Assembly: GCA_965198185.1 (NCBI GenBank)
Contig: CBDAOU010000002.1
Coordinates: 620,001 to 684,000, forward strand
Direction of reading: 5' to 3'
Source: JAJECS01 sp965198185
GTDB lineage: Bacteria; Chloroflexota; UBA11872
Length of the DNA stretch: 64,000 bases
The translations under genes were made by a program, and so were the position numbers. Within the stretch, counting starts at the first letter, position 1, and each line of letters opens with the position of its first letter. Below, in pieces: positions 41,133 through 50,377 of the stretch. A model generated the notes under the pieces. That model had not been told where the DNA came from. It searched no databases and was given only the letters and a program-made list of their open reading frames with translations.

Positions 41133-41573
41133 GTGACCATGAGCGTGCGGCAGCGTGTGATGGCCGTGCTCGACGCGATGCGCGATCTGAATCTCGCCGA
41201 GCTCGAGATTCGCATCGGCTCGGAACGCGTGCGTCTCAGACGCGCCGGCATGCCGTCGGCGCGAGCGCCGGCGGAGGTGTCGGCAGCGGCCAAGCCTGAT
41301 GAGCCACCGGGCCACTTGGTGCGCGCACCCCTTGCCGGCACATTCTTCGCCACGCCCAAGCCGGGCGACCCGGCGTTCGTGCAAGTAGGGCAACAGATTC
41401 GCGAGGGCGATCTGGTCGGTCTCGTCGAGGCCATGAAGGTCTTCAACGAAGTTGTGTCCGACGTTGATGGCCGCGTGGCGCGCGTTCTCGTTCGGAGCGG
41501 CGATGGTGTGGCCGCGGGCCAACCACTGCTGCGCGTCGACGCCGAGGCCTCAACCCAGGGTGGGTATCCTTAG
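41133..41573 (+). CDS. accB: Acetyl-CoA carboxylase biotin carboxyl carrier protein
   Basis: AccB carries the biotin that shuttles carboxyl groups from AccC to the carboxyltransferase. The 146 residues have an N-terminal helical part (RQRVMAVLDAMRDLNLAELE), an Ala/Pro-rich linker and the C-terminal biotinyl domain. The biotin attachment lysine lies in LVEAMKVFNEV, near residue 100. APLAGTFFATPKPGDPAFV is the usual entry strand. The next gene is a biotin importer, consistent with dependence on imported biotin. Confidence 0.94.
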   Translation: MTMSVRQRVMAVLDAMRDLNLAELEIRIGSERVRLRRAGMPSARAPAEVSAAAKPDEPPGHLVRAPLAGTFFATPKPGDPAFVQVGQQIREGDLVGLVEAMKVFNEVVSDVDGRVARVLVRSGDGVAAGQPLLRVDAEASTQGGYP

Positions 41574-41576
41574 GGT

Positions 41577-42209
41577 ATGTCTACCGTGATCGCTGGCGTA
41601 CGCCGCCGTCCTTCCATCGTGGTGTCCGACGCTCTGCTTATCGCCGCATTCACCGTGATGATGTGGCCGGCGGCACACGCTAGGGTCGAGGCCGAGCCCG
41701 TCCCCTACACCCTGCAGGTGTTGATGGTGTTGCTGGCCGGCTTGCTGCTCGGCCCGTGGCGCGGAGGCGCCGCCATGGGGTTCTACGCCATCATCGGATT
41801 CGCCGGAGCACCTATATTCGCTCGTGGCGGCGGACCGGCCTATTTCTTCTCGCCGTCAGCCGGATATATCTACGGATTTGTCATCGCGGCCGTGGTGGTG
41901 GGGCTGACCGCCCAACTCCTTCGCCGGAGGTTCGAGGCCAAGTCGGACGGCAGCCAGGGGGTGATCGAGCGCTTCGCCAGAGTCGAGCTGCCGGCCGCGC
42001 TGGCGGGTCTTCCCATCATCTACATCTTTGGCGTCAACCACCTCGCCCTGTACTATCTGCTCGCCACTGATCAGTCCAATCCTTGGGGGCAGGCCTGGCT
42101 CAATGGCGCCGGAATCTTCATCTGGTACGACGCCATCAAGGCCGCTATCGCGGCGACAATTGCGAGCAGTGCCGGGTTACAGAGAGAGGTAATGCGTGGG
42201 GACGTTTGA
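41577..42209 (+). CDS. bioY: Biotin transporter BioY
   Basis: BioY is the substrate-binding membrane subunit of an ECF-type biotin importer, able to work alone or with a shared energising module. The 210 residues have about six hydrophobic segments and the family motifs VPYTLQVLMVLLAGLLLGPW and FFSPSAGYIYGFVIAAVVVG, with GAPIFARGGG between them. No EcfA/EcfT genes are near. The placement directly between accB and acpP links biotin supply to acetyl-CoA carboxylase. Its 3' end overlaps acpP by 14 bases. Confidence 0.93.
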   Translation: MSTVIAGVRRRPSIVVSDALLIAAFTVMMWPAAHARVEAEPVPYTLQVLMVLLAGLLLGPWRGGAAMGFYAIIGFAGAPIFARGGGPAYFFSPSAGYIYGFVIAAVVVGLTAQLLRRRFEAKSDGSQGVIERFARVELPAALAGLPIIYIFGVNHLALYYLLATDQSNPWGQAWLNGAGIFIWYDAIKAAIAATIASSAGLQREVMRGDV

Positions 42210-42435
42210 ACGTGTAGTGGCGGTGATCGCGGATAAGCTCGACATTCCCACCGAGGATATCGCCCAGGAGTCGAAGTTTGTCGAGGATCTCAACGCCGAC
42301 TCGCTGGATCAGGTTGAGTTGATCATGGCGCTCGAGGACGAGTACGACATCACGATTCCCGACGAGGACGCCCAAAAGATCGTCTCCGTCAAGGACGCGC
42401 TGGACTACATCGAGACGAACGTCGAGTCGGGCTAG
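42196..42435 (+). CDS. acpP: Acyl carrier protein
   Basis: ACP carries growing acyl chains on a phosphopantetheine arm. The 79-residue acidic protein has the attachment serine in DLNADSLDQVELIMALEDEY and the expected four-helix pattern (FERVVAVIADKLDIP at the start). The start is a GTG at 42196 inside the end of bioY. A short GC hairpin (42448-42461: GCGGC-TGTA-GCCGC) follows the stop, but it has no T-tract. Confidence 0.96.
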   Translation: MGTFERVVAVIADKLDIPTEDIAQESKFVEDLNADSLDQVELIMALEDEYDITIPDEDAQKIVSVKDALDYIETNVESG

Positions 42436-42590
42436 GACTCTTGGCGGGCGGCTGTAGCCGCTGAGAGCACAGTTTGGCGGTGCGTTCGCGCCGATCAGTC
42501 TCGGCATCATGGACTGGTGGCGGCTGGGCGTGGTGCGCGTGGGTACTATCGTCAGCGGCGACCTCACGTCGTGATCCTAGGGACAAGCCA

Positions 42591-43907
42591 ATGACACGGG
42601 CGGAGCCGACCGAAGCCGTTTCGGCCTCCGCCCATTTCGAGGCGGCGCGCGAAGTCCTGGTGGCCGGCATTTCGGGGGCGGCTCGCGAGAACGCGGCCCT
42701 GGGCCGCGCCATGCTGGCGACCAGAGGCGAAGGTCCGTACATCATCGAGCCCGATGGGCAGCGCTATCTCGACTATTTCTCCGGCTTCGGCTCGGTCATC
42801 CTCGGGTACGACCACGCCGGCGTGCGCGCGTCAATCCAGCAAGCGCTGGACCTAGGCATCATCCACGGGCCCGAGACGGTTTATCAGGAGCAGCTCGCGC
42901 GACGCCTCGTGAACCTTGTGCCCTCGGCCGAGATGGTGCGGTTCGCCAATTCGGGCTCGGAGGCCACGATGGCCGCCATCCGTCTCGCGCGCACGTATAC
43001 CAACCGTACAAAGATCCTCAAGTTCGAGGGCCATTTCCACGGCATCCACGAGCACGTGCTCTACAACACCCATCCGGAGCCTCGTGCCGTCACGCCCGGC
43101 GAGATCGTGGCGACGTCCGCGGACTCCGCGGGCATCCCTTCGGCGTTCGCCGACGCTGTGATCGTGGTGCCGTGGAACGACTTGCCGGCCGTGAACCATG
43201 CTTTCGAGCGCTATGGCCCGGACATCGCCGCCGTGATCATGGAGCCGATCAACTACAACGCCGGCGCGCTGCTGGCGGAAATCGAGTACCTACGGGCGGT
43301 GCGCGAGATCACGCGCGACCACGGGAGCCTGTTGATCTTCGACGAGGTCTTGTCGGGATTCCGCACCGGCACCGACTGCGCGCAGGGCTTCTACGGCGTC
43401 ACGCCCGATCTGACGCTGCTCGGCAAGGCCGTGGCGAACGGCGTGCCGCTGGCGGTCATCGCGGGCCGGCGCGAGGTGATGTCGTCACTGGCGCCGCTGG
43501 GCCAGTCGGCGCATAGCGGAACATACTCCGGCCACATTTTCGGCGTCATGGCCGCGCTGGCCACGCTCGATGCGCTGGAGTCCCCCGGAGTCTACGACGG
43601 CGAAGTGGGGCTGATGGCGATGTCCGAGCGGCTATACAGCGGCTTGCGGGAGATCTTCGATCACCGGGACATTCGCTGCCGCGTGCAGGGCGTGGGCCCG
43701 CGATTCGCGCTGTATTTCGGTCTCGACCCGGATGTGGAGCCCCGTGCCTATCAGGACATTGCCGGACACGATTCGGACGCCCTGAAGCGTTTTGCCCGGG
43801 CGTGCTACGCGCGCGGCGTCTACTTTCACGTCTACGACGTGGTGGTCGGCCACCACGGATTCGGGGCCGCGCACGACGCCCAGGTCATTGACGACACGCT
43901 GGACTGA
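42591..43907 (+). CDS. Class III aminotransferase, glutamate-1-semialdehyde aminomutase-like
   Basis: This PLP enzyme resembles glutamate-1-semialdehyde 2,1-aminomutase, which makes 5-aminolevulinate for heme. Broader class III activities are possible and no other heme gene is nearby. The 438 residues show YLDYFSGFGSVILGYDHAGV, the PLP-contact FANSGSEATMAAIRLART, the aspartate in LLIFDEVLSGFRTG and the PLP lysine in LTLLGKAVANGVPLAVIAG (GSAM normally has GGGLP). The ATG at 42591 follows a 155-base gap that separates it from acpP. The coding end lies inside a partial tandem duplication, so its true C-terminus may have been altered. Confidence 0.82.
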   Translation: MTRAEPTEAVSASAHFEAAREVLVAGISGAARENAALGRAMLATRGEGPYIIEPDGQRYLDYFSGFGSVILGYDHAGVRASIQQALDLGIIHGPETVYQEQLARRLVNLVPSAEMVRFANSGSEATMAAIRLARTYTNRTKILKFEGHFHGIHEHVLYNTHPEPRAVTPGEIVATSADSAGIPSAFADAVIVVPWNDLPAVNHAFERYGPDIAAVIMEPINYNAGALLAEIEYLRAVREITRDHGSLLIFDEVLSGFRTGTDCAQGFYGVTPDLTLLGKAVANGVPLAVIAGRREVMSSLAPLGQSAHSGTYSGHIFGVMAALATLDALESPGVYDGEVGLMAMSERLYSGLREIFDHRDIRCRVQGVGPRFALYFGLDPDVEPRAYQDIAGHDSDALKRFARACYARGVYFHVYDVVVGHHGFGAAHDAQVIDDTLD

Positions 43908-43987
43908 AGCGGGTGGACGCGGCGTGGTGTCGGCCACCACGGATTGGCCCAGGTCATTGACGACACGCTGGACCTGGACGCGGCGTG
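43845..43987. repeat. Imperfect direct duplication over the 3' end of the class III aminotransferase
   Basis: Copy 1 (about 43845-43926) covers the last ~20 codons, the TGA stop and 20 bases beyond. Copy 2 (about 43929-43987) repeats TCGGCCACCACGGATT, then GCCCAGGTCATTGACGACAC with the following GCTGGAC, and then TGGACGCGGCGTG. Copy 2 lacks ~16 bases of the middle of copy 1 and the TGAAGCGGG that interrupts it. Read in the same frame, copy 2 continues past the LD where copy 1 stops, to LDAACVDLAAD and a TGA. Confidence 0.8.
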
Positions 43988-44022
43988 TGTGGACCTGGCG
44001 GCAGACTGAGAACCGAGGCGCT

Positions 44023-45552
44023 CTAGAAGAGCCCCGTCGCGACGGACGACTGAGCCCAGGCAAAGATGCCGCCGCCGACGATGCCCAATGCCAATGTTGC
44101 ACCCGCGGTGGCCGTGATGACGGCCGTGTGCAGGTCGGCCACGACGGCAGAGCCTCCCTCGCTGGACGCCGCCTCGGCCTCGGGATCGCTCATGAACATC
44201 TGCACGATGACGCGCAGGTAGTAGAACGCCGACACGACCGATGTCACGACCAGCAGCACGGCGAGCCAGCCCAGATCGGACTCAACCGCCGCCTGAAGAA
44301 TGTAGAGCTTGCCGAAAAAGCCGGATAGCGGAGGAATGCCGGTCAACCCGAGCATGAACACCGCCATCGCGATCGCGGGAACCGGCGAGCGCTGCATCAG
44401 GCCGCGGAATGCCGAGATCTCGTTGCTGCCGGTCTGGTATTCCACAACGTGGGCGACCGCGAACGCCCCGAAGTTCATGAACGCGTAGACGAACCCGTAG
44501 AACAGCACCGACGGCAGCCCGACGAAGTCGAACGATACGAAGCCGGTGTCGGTTTCGACGCGCGTGACCGCCGCGAGCCCGACCAGCATGTATCCGGTGT
44601 GCGCGATGCTCGAATACCCGAGCATGCGCTTGATGTTCGACTGCGAGATGGCCACGAGATTGCCGACGATCATGGTGGCGCTGGCGATGATCGCGATCGC
44701 CATGGCGACGTTGAGCACCACTGAGGGCTCGGTGCCCGTGGCGGGGCCCTGGAAGCCGAATCCGAGCCCCACGACACGCGCCAGCAGTGCCACGGCGGCG
44801 ATTTTCGGTCCCACGGAAATAAACGCGGCCAGGGGCGTGGGCGCACCCTGATAGGCGTCGGGCGTCCACGCGTGAAACGGCACCGCGGCGACCTTGAACC
44901 CAAAGCCGACCAGGACCAGTCCGATCGCGAACAGCATCCACGGGCTGGCGCCCACGGTCATGATGCGCTCGGCAAGCTCGGGAAAGTAGGTCGTGCCGGT
45001 GAGGCCGTAGGTCCAAGCAATGCCGTAGATCAGCACCGCGGTGGCGAACGCCCCGAGTACCAGGTATTTCATGGCCGCTTCCACCGAATCCCGGCGGAAC
45101 CGGGTCATGGCCGTGAGCACGTACACCGGGACGGCCATCAGCTCCAGGGCGATGAACGCCGTCACCCAATCGACGGCGCCGGCCATGAGCAGCATGCCGC
45201 TGAGCGAGAACTGCAACGTGGCCGCCGTCTCGGTGAATGGAATGCGCTCGAAGCGTTGGGATGCGGTGATGACGGCGAGCGATCCGACGACAAGGAAGAG
45301 CGCGCGGAAGAAGGTTGAAAATCCGTCGATGACGAGCTGACCGCTGAAGATCTCGAGCGCTCCGCCGTCGATCGGTTGGCGCAGCGCCATGACGATGCCC
45401 GCGACGGCATTGGCGCCCAGCACGATGCTGACCGACCACCATCGATCGTCGTTGCGCAGGATCGCCGTCCAGAGCAGCAGCAACATGGCGCTGCCCGCGA
45501 CGATGATCTCCGGGAGGATCCAGGTGAGGTCGGAAGCTTGGACTTCGCCCAT
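44023..45552 (-). CDS. nuoN: NADH-quinone oxidoreductase subunit N
   Basis: NuoN is one of three antiporter-like proton-pumping subunits in the membrane arm of complex I. The 509 residues form about 14 hydrophobic helices. Key features are the conserved lysine region GFGFKVAAVPFHAWTPDAYQ and the helix-breaking SQSNIKRMLGYSSIAHTGYM. EMDxxS-type early acidic residues are present in LELMAVPVYVLTAM. It is the last gene of the operon, 4 bases after nuoM, and ends 115 bases from the convergent aminotransferase. Confidence 0.95.
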   Translation of the reverse strand: MGEVQASDLTWILPEIIVAGSAMLLLLWTAILRNDDRWWSVSIVLGANAVAGIVMALRQPIDGGALEIFSGQLVIDGFSTFFRALFLVVGSLAVITASQRFERIPFTETAATLQFSLSGMLLMAGAVDWVTAFIALELMAVPVYVLTAMTRFRRDSVEAAMKYLVLGAFATAVLIYGIAWTYGLTGTTYFPELAERIMTVGASPWMLFAIGLVLVGFGFKVAAVPFHAWTPDAYQGAPTPLAAFISVGPKIAAVALLARVVGLGFGFQGPATGTEPSVVLNVAMAIAIIASATMIVGNLVAISQSNIKRMLGYSSIAHTGYMLVGLAAVTRVETDTGFVSFDFVGLPSVLFYGFVYAFMNFGAFAVAHVVEYQTGSNEISAFRGLMQRSPVPAIAMAVFMLGLTGIPPLSGFFGKLYILQAAVESDLGWLAVLLVVTSVVSAFYYLRVIVQMFMSDPEAEAASSEGGSAVVADLHTAVITATAGATLALGIVGGGIFAWAQSSVATGLF

Positions 45553-45556
45553 GGCG

Positions 45557-47038
45557 CTAGCCCACCAACCCGGCGGTGGCGCCGGTGATCATGTCAACGA
45601 AGGTCGCCGGATAGATGCCGATCCATAGCACCAGCACGGCAAGCGCGGCGAAGGCCGCGCCCTCCACGCGGTTTATGTCGTTGATCGAGCTGAGGGCGTC
45701 GTTGTGTATTCGACCCAGCACGACGCGCTGGTACATCCAGAGCATGTAGGCCGCGGCGAGCACCACGCCGATGGCAGCCGCGACGCCGGCGCTGGTGGCG
45801 TAGTCGAAGGCGCCGACCAGCACCAGGAACTCGCCGACGAAACTGCTCAGCATCGGCAGCCCCAGCGAAGCCAACGTAAAGAACCCTAGCGCGACGGCAT
45901 AGGCGGGCATTCGCGTCACCAGGCCGCCGAGCTCCGCGATTTGCCGGGTGTGCGCGCGGTCGTAAACCACGCCCACGGCGAGGAACAGCGCGCCGGTGAC
46001 GAGCCCATGGCTCATCATCAGGAGTATGGCGCCGTCAATCCCCGTCTGCGATCCGCTGAAGATTCCAAGGGTGACGAAGCCCATGTGGCTCACGCTGGAG
46101 TAGGCGATGAGCTTCTTGAGATCGGGCTGAACCATGGCCACGAGGGCGCCGTAGATGATGGCGACCACCGAAAGCACGATGAGCAGCCCACGCACGTCGG
46201 CCACGGCATCGGGCGTCATTGGCAACATGAAGCGCAAGAATCCGTAGGCGCCCATCTTTAGCAGCACGCCCGCCAGCAGCACGCTGCCGCCGGTCGGGGC
46301 CTCGACGTGTGCGTCGGGCAGCCAGGTGTGGAAGGGAAACATGGGGACTTTGATGGCGAACGCGAGCAAGAACGCCACGAACACCCAGCGCTGCAGTCCG
46401 ATCGCGGCGTCTTGCATCTGCGCCGGAATGGCTTCGATGTCGAAGGTCCCAGTGTTGAACCGGAGCGCCAGGATCGCCACCAGCATGAGGACGCTGCCGG
46501 CGAAGGTGTAGAGGAAGAACTTGATCGTGGCGTAGATGCGGCGATCGCCGCCCCAGATGCCGATCATCAGGTACATCGGGATCAGCATCATTTCCCAGAA
46601 CACGTAGAACAGGATGAAATCGAGCGTGACGAACACGCCCATCATTCCGGTTTGCAGCAACAGCAGGTTGAGGAAGAACTCCCGGGCTCGGGTCTTGATC
46701 GTGAGCCACGAGGTGGCTGCCACAACCGGCCCGAGAATTCCTGTCAGCAGCACCATCAGAATCGAGATGCCGTCCACGCCCAGCTTGTAGTTGATATCGA
46801 GGGCCGGAATCCACGCGGCAAATTCGCCGTGCTGATATGCGAGTTCGGGATCGAATTCGGTATTGAAGGTGATGACGATGACGATGGCGAAGACCAGTTG
46901 AACCAGCGTGGCGCCAAAGGCCGCCAGTGCCTGCAGGTCGCGTGTGCGCGCAAGCAGCACCGTCGGGATGCCGATGAGCAGCGGCAGCCACAGCAGCAGC
47001 GAGAGGAGGGGAAGGTCGAGCGCGGCTTCGCCGCTCAT
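45557..47038 (-). CDS. nuoM: NADH-quinone oxidoreductase subunit M
   Basis: NuoM is the second antiporter-like subunit of complex I. The 493 residues make ~14 helices, with the proton-channel motifs EMMLIPMYLMIGIWGGDRRI, AFAIKVPMFPFHTWLPDAHV and QPDLKKLIAYSSVSHMGFVT all intact. The start overlaps the stop of nuoL by 4 bases (ATGA), so translation is coupled. The order nuoL-M-N is the standard one. Confidence 0.96.
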   Translation of the reverse strand: MSGEAALDLPLLSLLLWLPLLIGIPTVLLARTRDLQALAAFGATLVQLVFAIVIVITFNTEFDPELAYQHGEFAAWIPALDINYKLGVDGISILMVLLTGILGPVVAATSWLTIKTRAREFFLNLLLLQTGMMGVFVTLDFILFYVFWEMMLIPMYLMIGIWGGDRRIYATIKFFLYTFAGSVLMLVAILALRFNTGTFDIEAIPAQMQDAAIGLQRWVFVAFLLAFAIKVPMFPFHTWLPDAHVEAPTGGSVLLAGVLLKMGAYGFLRFMLPMTPDAVADVRGLLIVLSVVAIIYGALVAMVQPDLKKLIAYSSVSHMGFVTLGIFSGSQTGIDGAILLMMSHGLVTGALFLAVGVVYDRAHTRQIAELGGLVTRMPAYAVALGFFTLASLGLPMLSSFVGEFLVLVGAFDYATSAGVAAAIGVVLAAAYMLWMYQRVVLGRIHNDALSSINDINRVEGAAFAALAVLVLWIGIYPATFVDMITGATAGLVG

Positions 47039-48966
47039 GTTGGGTTCCCCGTGAAGATCATGAGTCCGCCGATGACCAGCACGATGCCGACGACCATCAG
47101 CAGCGCGTAGTTTTGCGCCTGACCGGTCTGGAGGCGCTGCATCTCACTGCTCAGGCGGCGCGTGACGGCGCCCGACGCGTTGACGAGTCCGTCGATGACG
47201 GCGACGTCAAATCCCCACGACACCACGGCGATGGCGCGGGTCAGCATCACCATCATCCCGTCGCCGAGGTGGTCCATGTACCACTTGCGCTGGAACAGGC
47301 GCTCGGCACCGGGCGCCATACGGCGCGCGGCGTCGGGAATCGGAACGCCCTTGCGGTACGCGAGGTACGCAATCGCCACGCCGGAAACGGCCACCACGGT
47401 CGAGACGATGGCGAGCACCAGCGTCGGCGGATCACCGGCACCCTCGAAATGGGTAATGCCGGCCGTCTGGTAGAGGTATTCGTGAAGGAATCCGTGCTCG
47501 GGTGGAATCCCGAGAACCAACCCCGCGACGACCGCGCCGACCGCTAGGATCCCGAGCGGCAGGGTCATCACCCAGGGCGATTCATGGGCGTGGTCGTAAA
47601 GCTCCTGGTTGCGCGGCTTGCCGTGGAACGTCATGAGGATCATGCGCAGCGTGTAGAACGCCGTCATGAGCGACACCACCAGGCCGACGATGAAGAACAG
47701 CCAGAAGATGCCCGCGCCGTGGTCGGCGGCAAGCGACGCTCCCGCGGGCGCGGTGGCCTTCAGGAACGCGCTGGCCAGGATTTCGTCCTTGCTCCAGAAA
47801 CCGGCGAGCGGGAAAACGGCGGCGAGAGCCAGCCCGCCCAGCAGAAATGTGCCGTAGGTCAGCGGCAGCTTGCGCCATAACCCGCCCATCTGGCGCATGT
47901 CCTGCTCGTCGTTCACTGCATGGATGACGCTGCCGGATCCAAGGAACAGCAGCGCCTTGAAGAATGCATGCGTCACCAGGTGGAAAATTGCAATGGAATA
48001 CGCACCGGCCCCCAAGGCCAAGAACATCAGCCCAAGCTGGCTCACGGTCGAATAGGCCAGCACGCGTTTGATGTCGGTTTGGACGAGGGCAATGGTCGCG
48101 GCGACGAAGGCGGTGACCGTACCGATGGCCGCGATGAATATCAGGGCCTCGGGCGCCACCGTGTAAATCGGGTTCATGCGCGCCACGATGTAGACCCCCG
48201 CCGTGACCATGGTGGCGGCGTGGATCAGGGCGCTGACGGGCGTGGGGCCTTCCATCGCGTCCGGCAACCACACGTGGAGCGGGAACTGCGCGGACTTGCC
48301 CATGGCCCCAATGAATAGCAGGAAGGCGATGGCCGTGGTCATGGCCGGGTCTTTGTCGCCGATGACCTCGAAGATTTCGCGGTAGCGCAGCGAATCGAAG
48401 TGCAAGAACGCCAGGACGATGCCGATGATGAAGCCAAAATCGCCGATGCGATTGACCAGGAAGGCCTTGGTGGCGGCGACATTGGCGCTGTGTCGGTCGT
48501 GCCAGTAGCCAATGAGCAGATACGAGCACAGCCCCACCATTTCCCAGAAGATGAAGAGCTGCAGCAGGTTGTCCGACATGACCAGCATGACCATGCTGAA
48601 CACGAACAGCGGGATCCAGGTGTGGAAGCGCGGCTTCGCCGGGTCGTGATCCATGTAGCCCACGGAGTAGAGCGCCACCAGCGCGCTCACGCCCGTGACC
48701 ACCAGGAGCATCACCACGGCCAGCGGGTCGAGCAGGAAGCCGATGTTCACGGCGAATGTGCCGGAGTCAACCCAGGGATAGAACGTCCAGCCGGGTTGGT
48801 CCGCGCTGATGCCGCCGATCCACAGCGCGCCGGTGAACAGGAACGACGCCAGGATGGCGCCGGTGGAAACCCAGCCGGTCGCGCGCGGCATGCGCCGTCC
48901 GGCGACGCCGTTGACGACGAACGCCAACAGCGGCGCAAACGGGATCAGCCAGACGACCTCAAACAC
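47035..48966 (-). CDS. nuoL: NADH-quinone oxidoreductase subunit L
   Basis: NuoL is the distal pumping subunit with the long lateral helix. The 643 residues include the N-terminal helices, the conserved FVFSMVMLVMSDNLLQLFIFWE (shortened here), MGKSAQFPLHVWLPDAMEGP and QTDIKRVLAYSTVSQLGLMF. A long C-terminal part ends in a final hydrophobic anchor (NYALLMVVGIVLVIGGLMIF), fitting the lateral helix plus last membrane segment. It is separated from nuoK by 30 bases and overlaps nuoM. Confidence 0.96.
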   Translation of the reverse strand: MFEVVWLIPFAPLLAFVVNGVAGRRMPRATGWVSTGAILASFLFTGALWIGGISADQPGWTFYPWVDSGTFAVNIGFLLDPLAVVMLLVVTGVSALVALYSVGYMDHDPAKPRFHTWIPLFVFSMVMLVMSDNLLQLFIFWEMVGLCSYLLIGYWHDRHSANVAATKAFLVNRIGDFGFIIGIVLAFLHFDSLRYREIFEVIGDKDPAMTTAIAFLLFIGAMGKSAQFPLHVWLPDAMEGPTPVSALIHAATMVTAGVYIVARMNPIYTVAPEALIFIAAIGTVTAFVAATIALVQTDIKRVLAYSTVSQLGLMFLALGAGAYSIAIFHLVTHAFFKALLFLGSGSVIHAVNDEQDMRQMGGLWRKLPLTYGTFLLGGLALAAVFPLAGFWSKDEILASAFLKATAPAGASLAADHGAGIFWLFFIVGLVVSLMTAFYTLRMILMTFHGKPRNQELYDHAHESPWVMTLPLGILAVGAVVAGLVLGIPPEHGFLHEYLYQTAGITHFEGAGDPPTLVLAIVSTVVAVSGVAIAYLAYRKGVPIPDAARRMAPGAERLFQRKWYMDHLGDGMMVMLTRAIAVVSWGFDVAVIDGLVNASGAVTRRLSSEMQRLQTGQAQNYALLMVVGIVLVIGGLMIFTGNPT

Positions 48967-48996
48967 GGCCGCCGCCTTGCAACGATTGGTGCAGGG

Positions 48997-49296
48997 TCAT
49001 CCGCGCAGATCGTCCAACTGGTCAATGTTGACCACGGGGAATACCCGGCTGAGGGCTACGAGGATCGCCAGGCCGACGGCAACCTCTGCGGCCGCGACGG
49101 TGAGCGAGAAGATGACCATCACGTTGCCGGCCATGTCCTCGAGAAAGGCCGAGAACGCCGCCAGGGTGAGGTTTGCGCCATTGAGCATCAGCTCGATTGA
49201 GATGAGCATCACGATGATGTTGCGCCGGAGCAGGGTGCCCAGCACCCCGAGCGAGAAGAGCAGGCCGCCGACGACCAGGTAGGCGTTGAGATCCAT
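48997..49296 (-). CDS. nuoK: NADH-quinone oxidoreductase subunit K
   Basis: NuoK is a small three-helix membrane subunit with two conserved glutamates used in proton transfer. Both are visible in the 99-residue chain: one in MLISIELMLNGANLTL, the other in VAAAEVAVGLAILVAL. Its ATG overlaps the stop of nuoJ in TGATG. Confidence 0.96.
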   Translation of the reverse strand: MDLNAYLVVGGLLFSLGVLGTLLRRNIIVMLISIELMLNGANLTLAAFSAFLEDMAGNVMVIFSLTVAAAEVAVGLAILVALSRVFPVVNIDQLDDLRG

Positions 49297-49886
49297 CAGG
49301 ACGCGGCCTCGGCCGATTCGCCTGCCTCGGCGGCCTCCGGCATGGATTCGAGCTCGCGATCGAATCGCCGCGCCAAGACGATTGCGCCGATGGCCGCGGC
49401 CAAGAGCAGGACGCTGGCGACCTCGAAGGGCAACAGGTACTCGCTGAATAGGACCGCGGCGATGGCCTGGGTGCTGCCGCCGAGGTCGGAGACCGTCTGC
49501 GGCGGAAAGGCGCCCAGAAAGGCCTCGCGGACTTCCGGCGTGCCGACCCCGACGAAGACGGCCTCAACCGCCAGCAAGGCGGACAGCGGCACTGCGAGCC
49601 AGAGCTGTCGATGGACGAAGCGCTCGTCCGCAATCCCGCGCATGTCCAGCATCATCAGCGTGAAGAGAAACAGCACGACGATGGCGCCGGCATAGACGAT
49701 GATTTGGACCACGGCCAGGAAGCCGGCGCCCAAGATCACGAACAAGCCGGCCACGTGGAAGATCACGTAGACCAGCGAAAGGGCGGAGTGCACCGGATTG
49801 CGCAGGGCCAGAACCCCCACACCGCCGGTGACGGCCATGAAGGCGAGATACCAGAAGGCGATGATTTCGGCGATGTTGTCAGTCAT
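49296..49886 (-). CDS. nuoJ: NADH-quinone oxidoreductase subunit J
   Basis: NuoJ is a five-helix membrane subunit next to NuoK in complex I. The 196 residues contain the family motif NPVHSALSLVYVIFHVAGLF and the flexible third helix QIIVYAGAIVVLFLFTLMML with its pi-bulge sequence. EYLLPFEVASVLLLAAAIGA forms a late helix, followed by a charged tail. The start overlaps nuoI by 8 bases, and the stop overlaps nuoK. Confidence 0.95.
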   Translation of the reverse strand: MTDNIAEIIAFWYLAFMAVTGGVGVLALRNPVHSALSLVYVIFHVAGLFVILGAGFLAVVQIIVYAGAIVVLFLFTLMMLDMRGIADERFVHRQLWLAVPLSALLAVEAVFVGVGTPEVREAFLGAFPPQTVSDLGGSTQAIAAVLFSEYLLPFEVASVLLLAAAIGAIVLARRFDRELESMPEAAEAGESAEAAS

Positions 49887-50370
49887 CGCCGAACCATAGC
49901 CGGGGACGCGTTCCCGGACCGATGTTCTGGTCTTCGAGCGATCGATTGTTCAGGTCGTGCTCGTAAATGTCGATCATCTTGAACCCATCGATCACGAGCC
50001 CGCGGCGATCTTCGGTGACGAGGTGGAAATCATGCGTGCGCTGCAGGGCGTCGACCGGGCAGGCCTCGATGCAGAAGTAGCAGAAGACGCAACGGCCCAC
50101 GTCGAAGATGTAGCGGTCCACGACCCTTGTGCCATCGGCGCCCTCGCTGGTGTCGACGCGGATCACGTCGTTCGGGCAGGCCGTCTCGCACAGCCCGCAG
50201 CCCACACACGTGAGGCCGTTGGTGACCTCGTCGCGGCGCATGCCCACCTGCCCGCGGAACCTATACGCGATGTCGCGTACGTTCTCGGGGTACATGACCG
50301 TGGCGGGCTTGCGGCGACCTACCGAGAAGACGGTGGCGAAGCCCTTGAGGATTCCTGAACCTAGTGGCAT
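49879..50370 (-). CDS. nuoI: NADH-quinone oxidoreductase subunit I
   Basis: NuoI carries two 4Fe-4S clusters (N6a, N6b) in the peripheral arm. Both binding motifs are complete: CVGCGLCETACPND near residues 55-68 and CVFCYFCIEACPVD near residues 93-106. The 163 residues otherwise match the family. It normally passes electrons to the N2 cluster of NuoB, whose gene is absent from this operon. It lies 7 bases after nuoH. Confidence 0.96.
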   Translation of the reverse strand: MPLGSGILKGFATVFSVGRRKPATVMYPENVRDIAYRFRGQVGMRRDEVTNGLTCVGCGLCETACPNDVIRVDTSEGADGTRVVDRYIFDVGRCVFCYFCIEACPVDALQRTHDFHLVTEDRRGLVIDGFKMIDIYEHDLNNRSLEDQNIGPGTRPRLWFGDD

Positions 50371-50377
50371 CGCGGTC

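Noticed and set aside
42448..42461. Hairpin after acpP as an intrinsic terminator
   Set aside because: The stem has only five base pairs and no T-run follows.
43792..44328. Open frame crossing the aminotransferase 3' end into nuoN antisense
   Set aside because: It combines an off-frame reading of the aminotransferase with antisense nuoN. Only the duplicated segment is meaningful.
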